NCBI RefSeq assembly: GCF_006007885.1
Contig: NZ_VCRO01000003.1
Span: forward strand, 496,001-560,000
Length of the DNA stretch: 64,000 bases
Origin: Alteribacter natronophilus
GTDB taxonomy: Bacteria > Bacillota > Bacilli > Bacillales > Salisediminibacteriaceae
Direction: 5' to 3'
The notes under the pieces are model-generated. The model saw nothing but the letters and a program-made list of their open reading frames with translations, was not told where the DNA came from and did not search any database. The translations under genes and the position numbers were made by a program. Below, in pieces: positions 9,042 to 17,630 of the stretch (positions are counted from its first letter, which is position 1; the number at the start of each line of letters is the position of its first letter).

Positions 9042-10031
9042 ATGAACACATTGAAACGATACAGCATTCTTGCCGTGGCATTTCTGCTTACATTTTCCAT
9101 TACAGCCTGCTCCTGGGGCGGGTCGGAGAAAGTACGTGTGGCAGAAGTGACGCGGTCCATCTTCTACGCTCCGCAGTACGTTGCAATTTCAGAAGGATTC
9201 TTTGAGGACGAGGGACTCGATGTGGAGCTTACCACCACCTGGGGCGGTGACCAGACGATGACCGCGCTGCTTTCCGGTGGAGCTGATATCGCGCTCGTTG
9301 GAGCCGAGACGTCCATATATGTTTATGCCCAGGGAGCCAATGATCCGGCAATCAGCTTTGCACAGCTTACCCGTACAGACGGTACGTTCCTTGTTTCACG
9401 TGAAAAAACGGAGGATTTCGAGTGGGAGGATATGAAAGGCTCTACTTTCCTGGGGCAGCGCCGGGGCGGAATGCCGCAGATGGTTGGAGAATATGTGCTC
9501 AAGCAGCACGATATCGACCCGCGCCGGGATCTGAATCTGATTCAGAACATCGATTTCGGTAACATTGCCTCCGCCTTCGCAAGCGGAACCGGTGACTATG
9601 TCCAGCTTTTTGAGCCGCAGGCCACCCTGTTTGAACAGGAAGGCATCGGCCATATCATTGATTCATTTGGAACCGAGTCCGGTGAGGTGCCTTATACCGT
9701 TTTCATGGCAAAAGAAAGCTATCTGGATAACAACGATGAGACTGTTGAAGCGTTCACGCGTGCTCTTGCACGTGCCCAGGCCTGGGTCCATGAACAGCCC
9801 GCCGCTGTGGTAGCCGAATCGATCGCCGATTTCTTTGAAGATACCCCACTGGACGTTATTGAGAGTGTCGTGGAGCGTTACCGCAGTCAGGGATCGTATG
9901 CACCAGCACCAAAGCTGAACGAAGAGGCGTGGGAGCGGCTTCAGGATATTATGGATGAAGCCGGTGAACTGCCGCGCCGCATTGATTATGACACTCTTGT
10001 GAATACAGACTTTGCCGATCGGGTGGAATAA
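9042..10031 (+). CDS. ytlA: ABC transporter substrate-binding lipoprotein, NitT/TauT type
   Basis: The 329-residue protein has a lipoprotein signal peptide ending LTFSITAC, with the lipid-modified Cys at 23. The mature part resembles SsuA/ThiY/NMT1-like binding proteins: RSIFYAPQYVAISEGFFEDEGLDVEL near the N-terminus is the typical opening. The frame runs upstream to a GTG at 9018, but GGGAGG lies directly before the ATG at 9042, which also gives a normal signal peptide. It heads an operon with an ATPase and a permease, matching B. subtilis ytlA-ytlC-ytlD, whose substrate is not established. An 8-bp inverted repeat lies in its leader. Confidence 0.87.
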   Translation: MNTLKRYSILAVAFLLTFSITACSWGGSEKVRVAEVTRSIFYAPQYVAISEGFFEDEGLDVELTTTWGGDQTMTALLSGGADIALVGAETSIYVYAQGANDPAISFAQLTRTDGTFLVSREKTEDFEWEDMKGSTFLGQRRGGMPQMVGEYVLKQHDIDPRRDLNLIQNIDFGNIASAFASGTGDYVQLFEPQATLFEQEGIGHIIDSFGTESGEVPYTVFMAKESYLDNNDETVEAFTRALARAQAWVHEQPAAVVAESIADFFEDTPLDVIESVVERYRSQGSYAPAPKLNEEAWERLQDIMDEAGELPRRIDYDTLVNTDFADRVE

Positions 10032-10039
10032 GGGATGGG

Positions 10040-10840
10040 GTGCTTTTATTGACCGCTTTACTTGAATTTCGGGACGTTGAAAAAACGTACTTTACGAAAA
10101 CCTCCATGACCGAAGCGATCAGCGGACTCAACTTCACCGTCAGCAGAGGAGAGTTTGTCTCCCTGATCGGTCCGAGCGGGTGCGGAAAAACGACCCTTCT
10201 ATCGATGGTTTCGGGACTCCTCAGACCAACAGCAGGAAAAGTGCTTCTGGACGGCAGTCTTGTGGAGCGGCCAACACCTGCCACCGGCTATATGCTGCAG
10301 CAGGATTATCTTTTCCCCTGGCTGACGATCAGGAAAAACATTCTGATTGGTCTGCACACAACCGGAGCCTACACGAGGGAAAAAGAGCAGCACGCCCTTA
10401 ACCTGTTAAAGGAAATCGGTATTGGGGATCACATCGATGAGTACCCCTCCCAGCTTTCAGGAGGCATGCGCCAGCGGGCTGCTCTTGTAAGAATGCTTGC
10501 AACCGAACCGAAGCTCCTTCTGCTTGATGAACCATTTTCGGCACTTGATTATCAGACGAAACTGAAGCTGGAGGATCTCGTTTCCAAAACGATCCGGATG
10601 CACCGGAAGACAGCCGTTCTTGTAACCCACGATATCGGTGAGGCGATTGCCATGAGTGACCGCATTGTCATGCTCTCACCACGTCCGGCATCCGTACACC
10701 GGATTTTCAGGGTACCTGATGAACTGAAAGGACTTCTGCCATTCGAGGCAAGAAATCACCCCGCCTTTTCCGGTCTGTTTCAGGAAATCTGGAAGGAGCT
10801 GGAGTCCTTTGGCACCTCAAACGAAGCAGCTTCACAGTGA
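10040..10840 (+). CDS. ytlC: ABC transporter ATP-binding protein, NitT/TauT type
   Basis: A 266-residue ATPase with Walker [10 protein letters not shown] at 44-52, a Q-loop, the signature LSGGMRQR, Walker B LLLLDEPF and the H-loop THD. It energises the transporter with the neighbouring lipoprotein and permease. The start is assigned to GTG at 10040, eight bases after the ytlA stop; a TTG three codons later is possible. Its 3' end overlaps the permease gene by 32 bases, indicating tight translational coupling. Confidence 0.87.
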   Translation: MLLLTALLEFRDVEKTYFTKTSMTEAISGLNFTVSRGEFVSLIGPSGCGKTTLLSMVSGLLRPTAGKVLLDGSLVERPTPATGYMLQQDYLFPWLTIRKNILIGLHTTGAYTREKEQHALNLLKEIGIGDHIDEYPSQLSGGMRQRAALVRMLATEPKLLLLDEPFSALDYQTKLKLEDLVSKTIRMHRKTAVLVTHDIGEAIAMSDRIVMLSPRPASVHRIFRVPDELKGLLPFEARNHPAFSGLFQEIWKELESFGTSNEAASQ

Positions 10841-11612
10841 ATACGTCCGGGGACTGAAGCGTGAAAAAAGGCTGGTCCGTTTAACCCAGCTTGCCATTCT
10901 CATTCTTTTTTTTGCAGCCTGGGAATATCTTGCCGCCCAGCGGATTCTCGACCCGCTCCTTTTCAGCTCTCCAACGCGCGTCTGGAATCTGCTCATGCTG
11001 AGGGTTTCAGACGGTTCGATATTTGTTCATTCGTCTGTTACCCTGTTTGAAACCATTCTGGGTTTTATACTGGGAACAGTGGCAGGCACGGGGATGGCAG
11101 CCATGCTCTGGTGGTCCCGCTTTCTTTCCAGAGTAATGGATCCTTATCTTGTGGTATTGAATTCCATGCCTAAAGTAGCGCTTGGTCCGATCCTGATTGT
11201 GGGACTCGGCCCAGGTTTCACCTCGATTATCGCGATGGGGGCACTGATCTCGGTCATCATCACGACAATCGTAGTGTACAATGCCTTCCGTGAAGTGGAT
11301 GAGAATTACGTTAAGGTGATCCGCTCATTCGGAGCTTCCAAGCAGAGGTCATTTTTCTCTGTTGTTCTTCCCGCCTCGTTCCCAACGATCATTTCCACGC
11401 TGAAAGTTAATGTTGGTCTTGCGTGGGTGGGAGTCATTGTAGGAGAGTTCCTCGTTTCCAAACAGGGACTCGGATACCTCATTATTTACGGGTTCCAGGT
11501 GTTCAATTTCACACTCGTTATGATGAGTCTCCTTGTAATCGCTGTACTTGCCACTCTTATGTACCAGCTGGTGGAACTTCTTGAACGGAAGCTTATGAAA
11601 CACCGGGCATAA
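10809..11612 (+). CDS. ytlD: ABC transporter permease, NitT/TauT type
   Basis: The 267-residue protein has about six membrane segments and the permease coupling motif EAA-like region around [23 protein letters not shown] cut here as [13 protein letters not shown]...PASFP. It is the membrane channel of the ytlACD system. The predicted start is TTG at 10809, inside the end of the ATPase gene, with a GGAG stretch upstream. It closes the operon; the next downstream element is a hairpin and then a 258-bp MITE. Substrate unknown; family members carry sulfonates, nitrate or thiamine precursors. Confidence 0.85.
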   Translation: MAPQTKQLHSEYVRGLKREKRLVRLTQLAILILFFAAWEYLAAQRILDPLLFSSPTRVWNLLMLRVSDGSIFVHSSVTLFETILGFILGTVAGTGMAAMLWWSRFLSRVMDPYLVVLNSMPKVALGPILIVGLGPGFTSIIAMGALISVIITTIVVYNAFREVDENYVKVIRSFGASKQRSFFSVVLPASFPTIISTLKVNVGLAWVGVIVGEFLVSKQGLGYLIIYGFQVFNFTLVMMSLLVIAVLATLMYQLVELLERKLMKHRA

Positions 11613-11656
11613 CCCCTTAGCATAAAAAAACGCCGAAGTGCTCAGCCCTGAAAACA

Positions 11657-11699
11657 AATGAGGCTCCGATTATCCTCTTCTGATAATTGGAGCCTCATT
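11657..11699 (-). terminator. Long hairpin, probable terminator facing the ytkD side
   Basis: An 18-bp nearly perfect stem, AATGAGGCTCCGATTATC against GATAATTGGAGCCTCATT, is followed on the minus strand by TTTGTTTTC. It was probably the original terminator of ytkD, now separated from the gene by the MITE at 11708-11965. Confidence 0.65.
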
Positions 11700-11707
11700 A
11701 ACTTATT

Positions 11708-11965
11708 GGCTCTGTTAAAGTTCGTTGTTGATTTTCGCTCACTGCGCTCCCTTTCCGCGGGCACCACTGCAGCCTCCTCGGGAAAACCGCCCTGCGGGGT
11801 CTTCCGTTGGTGCTTCTTCCTCTGCAGGAAAAGCTCCGAAGCAGCCTGCGTCGAAGCAGATCACAGCATACTCATGAAGCAGATGTTCTTTGCTGTTCCC
11901 GCAGGAGTGTCGCGCTTTCGCTCCAATCAACTTTTTTAAAATCAACATTAAGATTTAACAGAGCC
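11708..11965 (-). mobile_element. 258-bp MITE with terminal inverted repeats and 8-bp target duplication
   Basis: The ends GGCTCTGTTAAAGTTCGTTG and the complement of the right end match at most of about 28 positions. The element is bracketed by perfect 8-bp direct repeats AACTTATT at 11700-11707 and 11966-11973. The interior is a family B GC-rich repeat read on the minus strand (CTTTCCGCGGGC ... CCGCAGGAG). There is no transposase, so it must be moved in trans. Ends of this kind and an 8-bp duplication fit IS6- or IS1595-type transposases, which is inference. Confidence 0.85.
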
Positions 11966-12012
11966 AACTTATTAAAGACAGTCTTATTCCAGCTTTTTTA
12001 TGTACAGCGCCA

Positions 12013-12489
12013 TTATGCTGTTACGAACCTTTTTCTTACCTGTTCCAGACTCAGGGGAAGCACATCGTCTTTCATAATAAAACTGTACCTTCTGCTCGTA
12101 CGCACGTTGTCAGGAAGCGTTTTTAACAGCCTGGGCCCTTTGGTTTCGTGATAGTTGCTCCGTGTGATGAGATTATCCACTTCAGCAAAATAGACATTTT
12201 TAATCACTGTTTCCTGTTTTCCTTTTACACGGTACTGACCTACATAGTGAAGTTCCCTTACAACACCGCCGGTTTCCTCAAATACTTCACGCCTGGCTGC
12301 CTCAGCCGGATCCTCCCCCTGTTCAACTTTCCCTCCCGGAAATTCAAGACCCCTTGACGGGTGCAGGGTGAGAAGCCAGCTGCCGCGGTACCGGCAGACA
12401 ACCCAGACATTTTTCGGGCTTGATGAGAACGGATGGTCCTCCGTGGAATAATCCACCTGATTATTATAGTAGTCCCTGAATGTTTGCAT
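12013..12489 (-). CDS. ytkD: Nudix hydrolase, 8-oxo-dGTPase / RNA pyrophosphohydrolase type
   Basis: The protein aligns well from memory with B. subtilis YtkD, including FRDYYNN at the start and FSSSPKNVWVVCRYRGSW, then the Nudix box GGKVEQGEDPAEAARREVFEETGG. YtkD cleans 8-oxo-dGTP and removes 5' pyrophosphate from mRNA. The frame extends upstream to 12528; the ATG at 12489 is chosen because family members begin there, though the ATG at 12504 close to GGGGAG is possible. A MITE sits 47 bases beyond its stop. It is the last member of the stretch syntenic with B. subtilis. Confidence 0.87.
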   Translation of the reverse strand: MQTFRDYYNNQVDYSTEDHPFSSSPKNVWVVCRYRGSWLLTLHPSRGLEFPGGKVEQGEDPAEAARREVFEETGGVVRELHYVGQYRVKGKQETVIKNVYFAEVDNLITRSNYHETKGPRLLKTLPDNVRTSRRYSFIMKDDVLPLSLEQVRKRFVTA

Positions 12490-12595
12490 CTTGCCCACTT
12501 TCATCACTCCCCGGTTGTCCGCCGGCACAGTCTGATCGATTCCGCTAATTCCCGACGCTTATCGATATTGTATGAAACCTGACAGGAACTGTCCA

Positions 12596-13804
12596 TTATT
12601 CCGCATAGTTTTTTTCATGGGGACGGATAAAAAGAACCGTCAGAACAGCAGCCACTAACGAAACCCCTGCGAGTACAGCAAAAAGAAGAGGGTGGGACGC
12701 TTTCATAAGAAGTGCAATGACCGGAGGTGCCAGGGCAATACCGACAAAGCGCATACTCGAATAGATGGAGGTGACGGTCCCCCTCTGTTCTTTAGCAATT
12801 CCTTCGGTCACGAGTGCATCCATACACGGCAGCGCCACACCGATGCCAATCCCGCTCGCAAACATGGCACTTAAAAGGACATAAATATCCTTACTGAAAG
12901 CTACACAGATATTACACACCATCAGCAGCAGGAGACCAGTAAGTGTGGCCCATTTCATCAGGTTTTTATCTTTACCAATCAGTTTCCCTGTTACGTACGA
13001 AGACAAACAGAGTGCAGCCAGCGGAATCGCCAGAATGACACCTTTTTTGATGTCCTTAATGCCGTGTTCCTCCTCAAGCAGGGTGGACAGGTAAAACAGA
13101 ATACCGAAAATGACGAACATACAGATACAGCCGACCCCGAAAATGGCATACAGCCAGCGCCCTTCCTGATGAAACACTTTTTTTATGGACTTGAGGAATT
13201 CTTTGAATTTCGGAGGTTTGTCCGATTTTTTCGGCGTATGAACGAGTAAAACCATCAGTAAAACGGAAATGAGACAGAATACCGGAAAGGCGAAAAACGG
13301 CAGATACCAGACAACAGCCGCCAGTGCAGCCCCGAGAATCGGGCTGAGCACCTTTCCGAATGTATTGGACGTTTCCACGATCCCGAGTCCGTTGCTCACA
13401 TCCTGTTCGTTTTTGAACATGTCTCCTACCAGCGGCATAACAATGGGGGCTGCCCCTGCTGCCCCCACCCCCTGAAGGAATCGTCCCGCAATAATCAGCG
13501 CATATGGGTTGGGAAGCTGCCATGCTGCCCAGCCGGAAATAGCCCCTCCAACAGCCGCTATGAGCAGACTCGGAATTATGACCTTTTTCCGCCCGTACTG
13601 ATCGGACAGAAAACCGGCTATGGGAATAAGAATGATGGCCACAACGGAATAAACCGTAATGACCATACTTACCTGAAGGGCTGACACCCCCATCTCTTTT
13701 TCCATTGTCGGCAGTACCGGAATCAGCATACTGTTTCCGAGTGTCATGACTAATGGAATAGAGGCAACGGATATTAAAGCCCACGTCTGTTTGTCTTCTG
13801 CCAC
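12596..13804 (-). CDS. Major facilitator superfamily multidrug-type exporter
   Basis: About 402 residues with twelve predicted membrane helices, the DHA1-type motif GxLSDQYGRKKV after helix 2 (FLSDQYGRKK) and a motif C-like proline/glycine pattern (GAAPIVMPLVGD). Such proteins usually export drugs or metabolites by proton exchange. A GTG at 13804 preceded by GGGAGG at a nine-base distance is preferred over the ATG at 13831, which has its Shine-Dalgarno sequence abutting the codon. Within the family, substrates cannot be told from sequence. Confidence 0.82.
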   Translation of the reverse strand: MAEDKQTWALISVASIPLVMTLGNSMLIPVLPTMEKEMGVSALQVSMVITVYSVVAIILIPIAGFLSDQYGRKKVIIPSLLIAAVGGAISGWAAWQLPNPYALIIAGRFLQGVGAAGAAPIVMPLVGDMFKNEQDVSNGLGIVETSNTFGKVLSPILGAALAAVVWYLPFFAFPVFCLISVLLMVLLVHTPKKSDKPPKFKEFLKSIKKVFHQEGRWLYAIFGVGCICMFVIFGILFYLSTLLEEEHGIKDIKKGVILAIPLAALCLSSYVTGKLIGKDKNLMKWATLTGLLLLMVCNICVAFSKDIYVLLSAMFASGIGIGVALPCMDALVTEGIAKEQRGTVTSIYSSMRFVGIALAPPVIALLMKASHPLLFAVLAGVSLVAAVLTVLFIRPHEKNYAE

Positions 13805-13871
13805 GGCTCGCGCCCTCCCGCTCTTCTGCATCTCCTGATAGTATGCAGAAACAGCGAGGCGTTTTATTCAG

Positions 13872-14489
13872 TCACGGCTTCTTTTCTGAAGATAAGCGTA
13901 CAGCTCCTTCATACTCCTGCGGACGGTTCATATTATAAAAATTCTGTTCCCACACTTCCCTGCTGATCCCCCGCCGGTCCGCCGCTTTCTCTCCTGGTGA
14001 CAAAACCTGGAGTTCACCGAGGGCGTCCATAAGTTTCAGGCGCTCTTCCTTCAGTGCGCGTTCAATGGCGGGAAAGGCAGATGAGCGGTAAACAGCACAC
14101 AATGGATGAAGCCTCCCCCCGGATGAAGGGATGATCGCATCTGCATCCGGATGGGCCACTGCCTCCTGAACGAGCATTTCCACCACTTCACGGGAAAGGA
14201 AGGGGACATCACATGCAGAGACGACATAAAGGCTGCTCTGCTGCCGGGAGAGCCCGGCATGAATTCCTGCAAGTGGACCTAGTCCTTCAAACCTGTCTCG
14301 AATGATTGTATTTCCAAGGAAAAGATAGGGATCCGGGTCATTACTAACGACTAAAACGGTACTGCAGCACTGTTCCAGCACATTCCGGATCCGTTCAATA
14401 ACGGGTTTTCCGCCGATTGCCATCAGCGCCTTGTTTTGACCCATTCTTCTCGATTGGCCGCCTGCCACAATAATTCCCGAAACGCGCAT
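13872..14489 (-). CDS. mobA: Molybdenum cofactor guanylyltransferase
   Basis: This 205-residue protein opens with the nucleotidyltransferase signature IIVAGGQSRRMGQNKAL at 6-22 and has the metal-binding SACDVPFLS later. MobA transfers GMP from GTP onto molybdopterin to build the guanine dinucleotide form used by formate dehydrogenases and other DMSO-reductase family enzymes. AAGGAGAGG precedes the ATG. It follows fdhE on the same strand by 23 bases, so the two form an operon for molybdoenzyme assembly, although the enzyme itself is outside the window. Confidence 0.9.
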   Translation of the reverse strand: MRVSGIIVAGGQSRRMGQNKALMAIGGKPVIERIRNVLEQCCSTVLVVSNDPDPYLFLGNTIIRDRFEGLGPLAGIHAGLSRQQSSLYVVSACDVPFLSREVVEMLVQEAVAHPDADAIIPSSGGRLHPLCAVYRSSAFPAIERALKEERLKLMDALGELQVLSPGEKAADRRGISREVWEQNFYNMNRPQEYEGAVRLSSEKKP

Positions 14490-14512
14490 ACAAACCTCTC
14501 CTTCAGCAATGA

Positions 14513-15313
14513 TCAGTCCGTTTCACCGGTCTCGTACCCCTCTTCCCTGGCGATATAGTCCAGGTGGATGGTCATGAGATCCAGGATGGCCGCCCGGTCC
14601 TCTCCACTCTGCTCTTTTATCACTTTGACGAATTGACGGCACCGTTCACACACTTCCAGTTCGCTTCCCGGTTCTTCTTTAACCGTAAGCCGGATAACAG
14701 CCCCTTCTTCTTTTTCACCGCAGTGGGCGCACCCTGAAGCAGAACGGTGCCAGGCCGTTTCACATCTTGGACACAGGAAGCGTTCCTTATTATGGGCCGC
14801 TTCCACCTTCAGGCGCACAGGTTCTCCACAGCACGGACATACTCCGCCTGTATTCATATTTCCAAGGAGTGGAGCTGCCTTTTCACTCAGTACCTGTAGA
14901 AACGGCCGCAGTGCCTGTTCTGCAAGAAAGTGCGGAAGCCATGGGGCAATACCATTTTGGTCGGACACATCCTGAAAATAGGCAGGATTATATCGTAGGG
15001 CTTCCTTCATCCACTGATAGCTGCTTGTGCCGTCATGAATCAGACTTATACAGCGTCCGAAATCTTCGGCCAGCTCCGTCATCCCTTCTTTCATTTCTGC
15101 TGCAATCAGCTCCAGTGCTTCTGCGAACGCTCCTGCTGTTACTGGGGGACTTTCAAGCTGGCCGATCACAGGAAATTCAGGGTCAATCAGGTCTTCATCC
15201 GGAAGGTCTGATTCCTGCCAGATCCCTTCAGCCCTTCCTCTCACCTTAATCTGCACATCAGCTATGCTTCTGTACAGCTGAACATATTCATCTGAAATCA
15301 TTGAGCTGTTCAT
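14513..15313 (-). CDS. fdhE: Formate dehydrogenase accessory protein FdhE
   Basis: About 266 residues: a helical N-terminal half and a C-terminal zinc-ribbon half with four CxxC pairs (CPCC, CPRC, CAHC, CERC) characteristic of FdhE. FdhE assists formate dehydrogenase maturation, probably with iron-sulfur or cofactor insertion. The upstream GTG at 15325 lies inside the ribosome binding site; ATG at 15313 is nine bases after AGAGGTG and is preferred. It precedes mobA, and together they point to a molybdenum- or tungsten-dependent formate dehydrogenase elsewhere. Confidence 0.85.
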   Translation of the reverse strand: MNSSMISDEYVQLYRSIADVQIKVRGRAEGIWQESDLPDEDLIDPEFPVIGQLESPPVTAGAFAEALELIAAEMKEGMTELAEDFGRCISLIHDGTSSYQWMKEALRYNPAYFQDVSDQNGIAPWLPHFLAEQALRPFLQVLSEKAAPLLGNMNTGGVCPCCGEPVRLKVEAAHNKERFLCPRCETAWHRSASGCAHCGEKEEGAVIRLTVKEEPGSELEVCERCRQFVKVIKEQSGEDRAAILDLMTIHLDYIAREEGYETGETD

Positions 15314-15479
15314 ATTTCCGATCACCTCTTTAGATTGATTTCAAAGCGGTGACTGACTCCGGGTACATTTCTCCCTTTATTATATCTATACCTGTTCAAA
15401 CGTGTAAAACCGGGGCACTTTTAAGGGCAGCGAGGATCTGATAAACTGGACAGAGTGAATTTGACGGGGGGGAAATCAG

Positions 15480-16376
15480 GTGAAAAGCGTACATAAATGG
15501 CTGCTTCTTCTGGCCACCGCTGTGATTATTACAGCTGCATCTTTCGTAATCATTTTCCTGCCTCCTGATGAGGACGTGCCGTTCAGAGAGGCTTCTCTCA
15601 GGGAATACAGTGCTACCCTGCCGGATTTCAGCGGCAGTCGTGGAGAGGAAGCGGATATACCTGATCGCAGCGCCATTCTGAACAGCCTTTCAGATCAGCA
15701 CACGAGTGCCTCCGAATGGGGAGAGCGGGTATCAGGTGTAAAAAACCGTCACGATACAGAGGAAAAAGTGATTGCACTTACATTTGATGCCTGCGGGGGA
15801 CCCACAGGAAACGGGGTCGACGAAGAACTGCTGTCATTTTTAACAGACTATGGTATTCCGGCCACCCTGTTTATGAATTACCGGTGGATCGAAGACCATG
15901 AAGACCGTTTTCTGGAGCTTGCAGACAATCCCCTTTTTACGATCGAAAACCACGGTACCGCGCATCTCCCCCTGTCTGTGGAAGGGAGAACCGCCTGGGG
16001 AATAGAAGGAACGGCTTCACCTGAGGAAGTAGTGGATGAGGTACTCATCAATCAGGAGCATATCGCCTCGCTTACGGGAAAAGCACCATCCCACTTCCGC
16101 TCCGGAACCGCGTACTACGATGAACAGGCAGTGAAAATTGTGGAAATGGCCGGCCTGACCGCAGTAAACTATGATGTTCTCGGTGACGCCGGTGCCACCT
16201 ACAGTGCTGCCCAGGTTGAATCAGCACTGCTTGAGAGTCGTCCCGGCTCCATCGTTCTTCTTCACATGAACCAGCCTTCATCAGGCACAGCTGAAGGTGT
16301 TAAACAGGCTGTACCACAGCTGCTGGACGCGGGATACACCTTTGTCCACCTCGGTGATTATCCTCTCACTGAATAG
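15480..16376 (+). CDS. Secreted polysaccharide deacetylase-like protein
   Basis: The 298-residue protein has an N-terminal membrane/signal segment (about residues 7-28) and a NodB-homology domain from residue 95. The first metal motif reads TFDACGG (101-107) instead of the common TFDDG, and the second keeps H-x3-H as NHGTAHL (His159, His163). This D-A-C-G variant is found in a subgroup of the family, so the protein may still bind metal, but activity on peptidoglycan or another polymer is not certain. Start GTG with GGGGGGAAATCAG upstream. The next small gene begins 36 bases downstream. Confidence 0.83.
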   Translation: MKSVHKWLLLLATAVIITAASFVIIFLPPDEDVPFREASLREYSATLPDFSGSRGEEADIPDRSAILNSLSDQHTSASEWGERVSGVKNRHDTEEKVIALTFDACGGPTGNGVDEELLSFLTDYGIPATLFMNYRWIEDHEDRFLELADNPLFTIENHGTAHLPLSVEGRTAWGIEGTASPEEVVDEVLINQEHIASLTGKAPSHFRSGTAYYDEQAVKIVEMAGLTAVNYDVLGDAGATYSAAQVESALLESRPGSIVLLHMNQPSSGTAEGVKQAVPQLLDAGYTFVHLGDYPLTE

Positions 16377-16412
16377 GCTGACGCTGTAAACATACAAAGG
16401 AGCTTTTCTGCT

Positions 16413-16880
16413 ATGAATAAAAGATATGGACTGATTTTTTACAGTACCGTTGCAATATTCAGTACTGTTTTTCTGATTGCATCCACTGCTGTCAACCGGA
16501 ATACATATGCCGGGACAGTAAATGAACCGATTATCTGGACCATTGGCGCGTGTATCCTTGGTCTTGCAGGTTATGAACTGTACAAGCGTACGTTTGAAAA
16601 ACGCCATGCTGTCTCAACGGCAGTTCTGTGTGTAGTCTCTATTATTTTTCTTTATATTGTTTTTCCTTCCAATTCATACAGTGACGGAGCGGAACGGGTC
16701 CTCGATCATACAGGGAACGGCGAACTGATACCACTGGATATGGAATCATTCAGGGCAAATGAACAGCCCTCCATGTTTGTGACCCGTTACTATATTTACG
16801 GGATAGACACCGGGGAGGGCGAGGAGTTTTATCTCGTTGACCCGACTGACGGTGATGCCATTCTTCTTGAAACAGAGTAA
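16413..16880 (+). CDS. Small membrane protein with soluble C-terminal domain, unknown
   Basis: Of the 155 residues, three hydrophobic segments occupy roughly 7-27, 40-55 and 66-88; the remainder is an acidic domain with a FVTRYYIYGIDTGEGEEFY stretch and is probably outside the cell. AAAGGAG precedes the ATG. I do not recognise the family. It may be coexpressed with the upstream deacetylase, since no terminator separates them and a strong one follows at 16943. Confidence 0.72.
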   Translation: MNKRYGLIFYSTVAIFSTVFLIASTAVNRNTYAGTVNEPIIWTIGACILGLAGYELYKRTFEKRHAVSTAVLCVVSIIFLYIVFPSNSYSDGAERVLDHTGNGELIPLDMESFRANEQPSMFVTRYYIYGIDTGEGEEFYLVDPTDGDAILLETE

Positions 16881-16942
16881 ACCGAAGCTTCGGTCCAGCT
16901 GGATCAAAAAGAGACAGGGACAAAACAGTCTCGAAATAAGTA

Positions 16943-16986
16943 AAAAACGGTGCCAATTATCGCTTCCAGATAGTTGGCACCGTTTT
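16943..16986 (+). terminator. Terminator after the 16413 gene
   Basis: AAACGGTGCCAATTAT pairs with ATAGTTGGCACCGTTT around CGCTTCCAG, followed by TTTTG. Confidence 0.85.
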
Positions 16987-17081
16987 GTTGATTTAAAATA
17001 GGTTGATGAGCCTGTCAGGCGTGATATTTATTCAGAAGGTATCCATTTTGTGTACATATACGTTGATTTTTCAAAAATCAC

Positions 17082-17245
17082 GAGACGCCTGCGGGAGGAA
17101 AAGCGCAGGTGAGACCCCTTAAGTAGCGAAGCACGCGGAGGCTCAGCCGCTTCCCGCGGAAAGCGGCGAATATTTCAGGAGCGATTACCTGCACCGCATA
17201 TTGGTTGTTCGGATTTTCTTCTGTAAAAATACTTCTGTCTCAGCC
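17082..17245 (+). repeat. Family A intergenic repeat, copy 3 (5' end lost)
   Basis: The copy keeps the core from GACGCCTGCGGGAGG to the 3' arm ACTTCTGTCTCAGCC. The left arm is replaced by unrelated sequence, and the CCCGCAGG half of the core is degraded to CCCCTTAAG. The 16987-17081 stretch before it shows nothing I can interpret. Confidence 0.8.
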
Positions 17246-17258
17246 GCCTCTTTCCGTG

Positions 17259-17558
17259 CTATTCCGACCTCATTTTCCGCCGGGAAACCCGGACAACGTG
17301 CGCAGCCGTGCTTACGGCCGCTCCAAGCAGGAATGCCTGAATAAATGCCGCAAAATACCGAGCGGGATCAGAAGATGGCAGGACAATGAAAAGCAGGCAG
17401 AAAATAAACGGTCCTCCAAACCAGTATGACCCCAGAATCTGACGCCATAATGGAGCATCATCTCCCGGACCCGCATTTTTCGAAAGCAGGACAGGCAGAA
17501 AAATAAACACAATCACCAGTAAGGACATGAGGGCATCAATAAAAGAAATAACTGCCAC
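17259..17558 (-). CDS. Small three-helix membrane protein, unknown
   Basis: The 99-residue protein has three hydrophobic stretches (about 5-25, 40-62 and 66-88) and a basic C-terminus RVSRRKMRSE. A GTG start lies shortly after AAGGGG, a weakly spaced signal. I do not recognise a family. It stands alone between repeat A3 and the arsB-type gene, whose 3' end is 72 bases away. Confidence 0.6.
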   Translation of the reverse strand: MAVISFIDALMSLLVIVFIFLPVLLSKNAGPGDDAPLWRQILGSYWFGGPFIFCLLFIVLPSSDPARYFAAFIQAFLLGAAVSTAAHVVRVSRRKMRSE

Positions 17559-17630
17559 AACCCCTTCACTCAGTTTCCAAAAGGATCTTTAACTGTCGAT
17601 CCTTTTGCCAGCGTCCTTATTTTACCATAA

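Noticed and set aside
11658-12151. Frames of 93 and 114 codons through the MITE
   Set aside because: They cross the inverted repeats and the antisense of ytkD; no independent coding signal.
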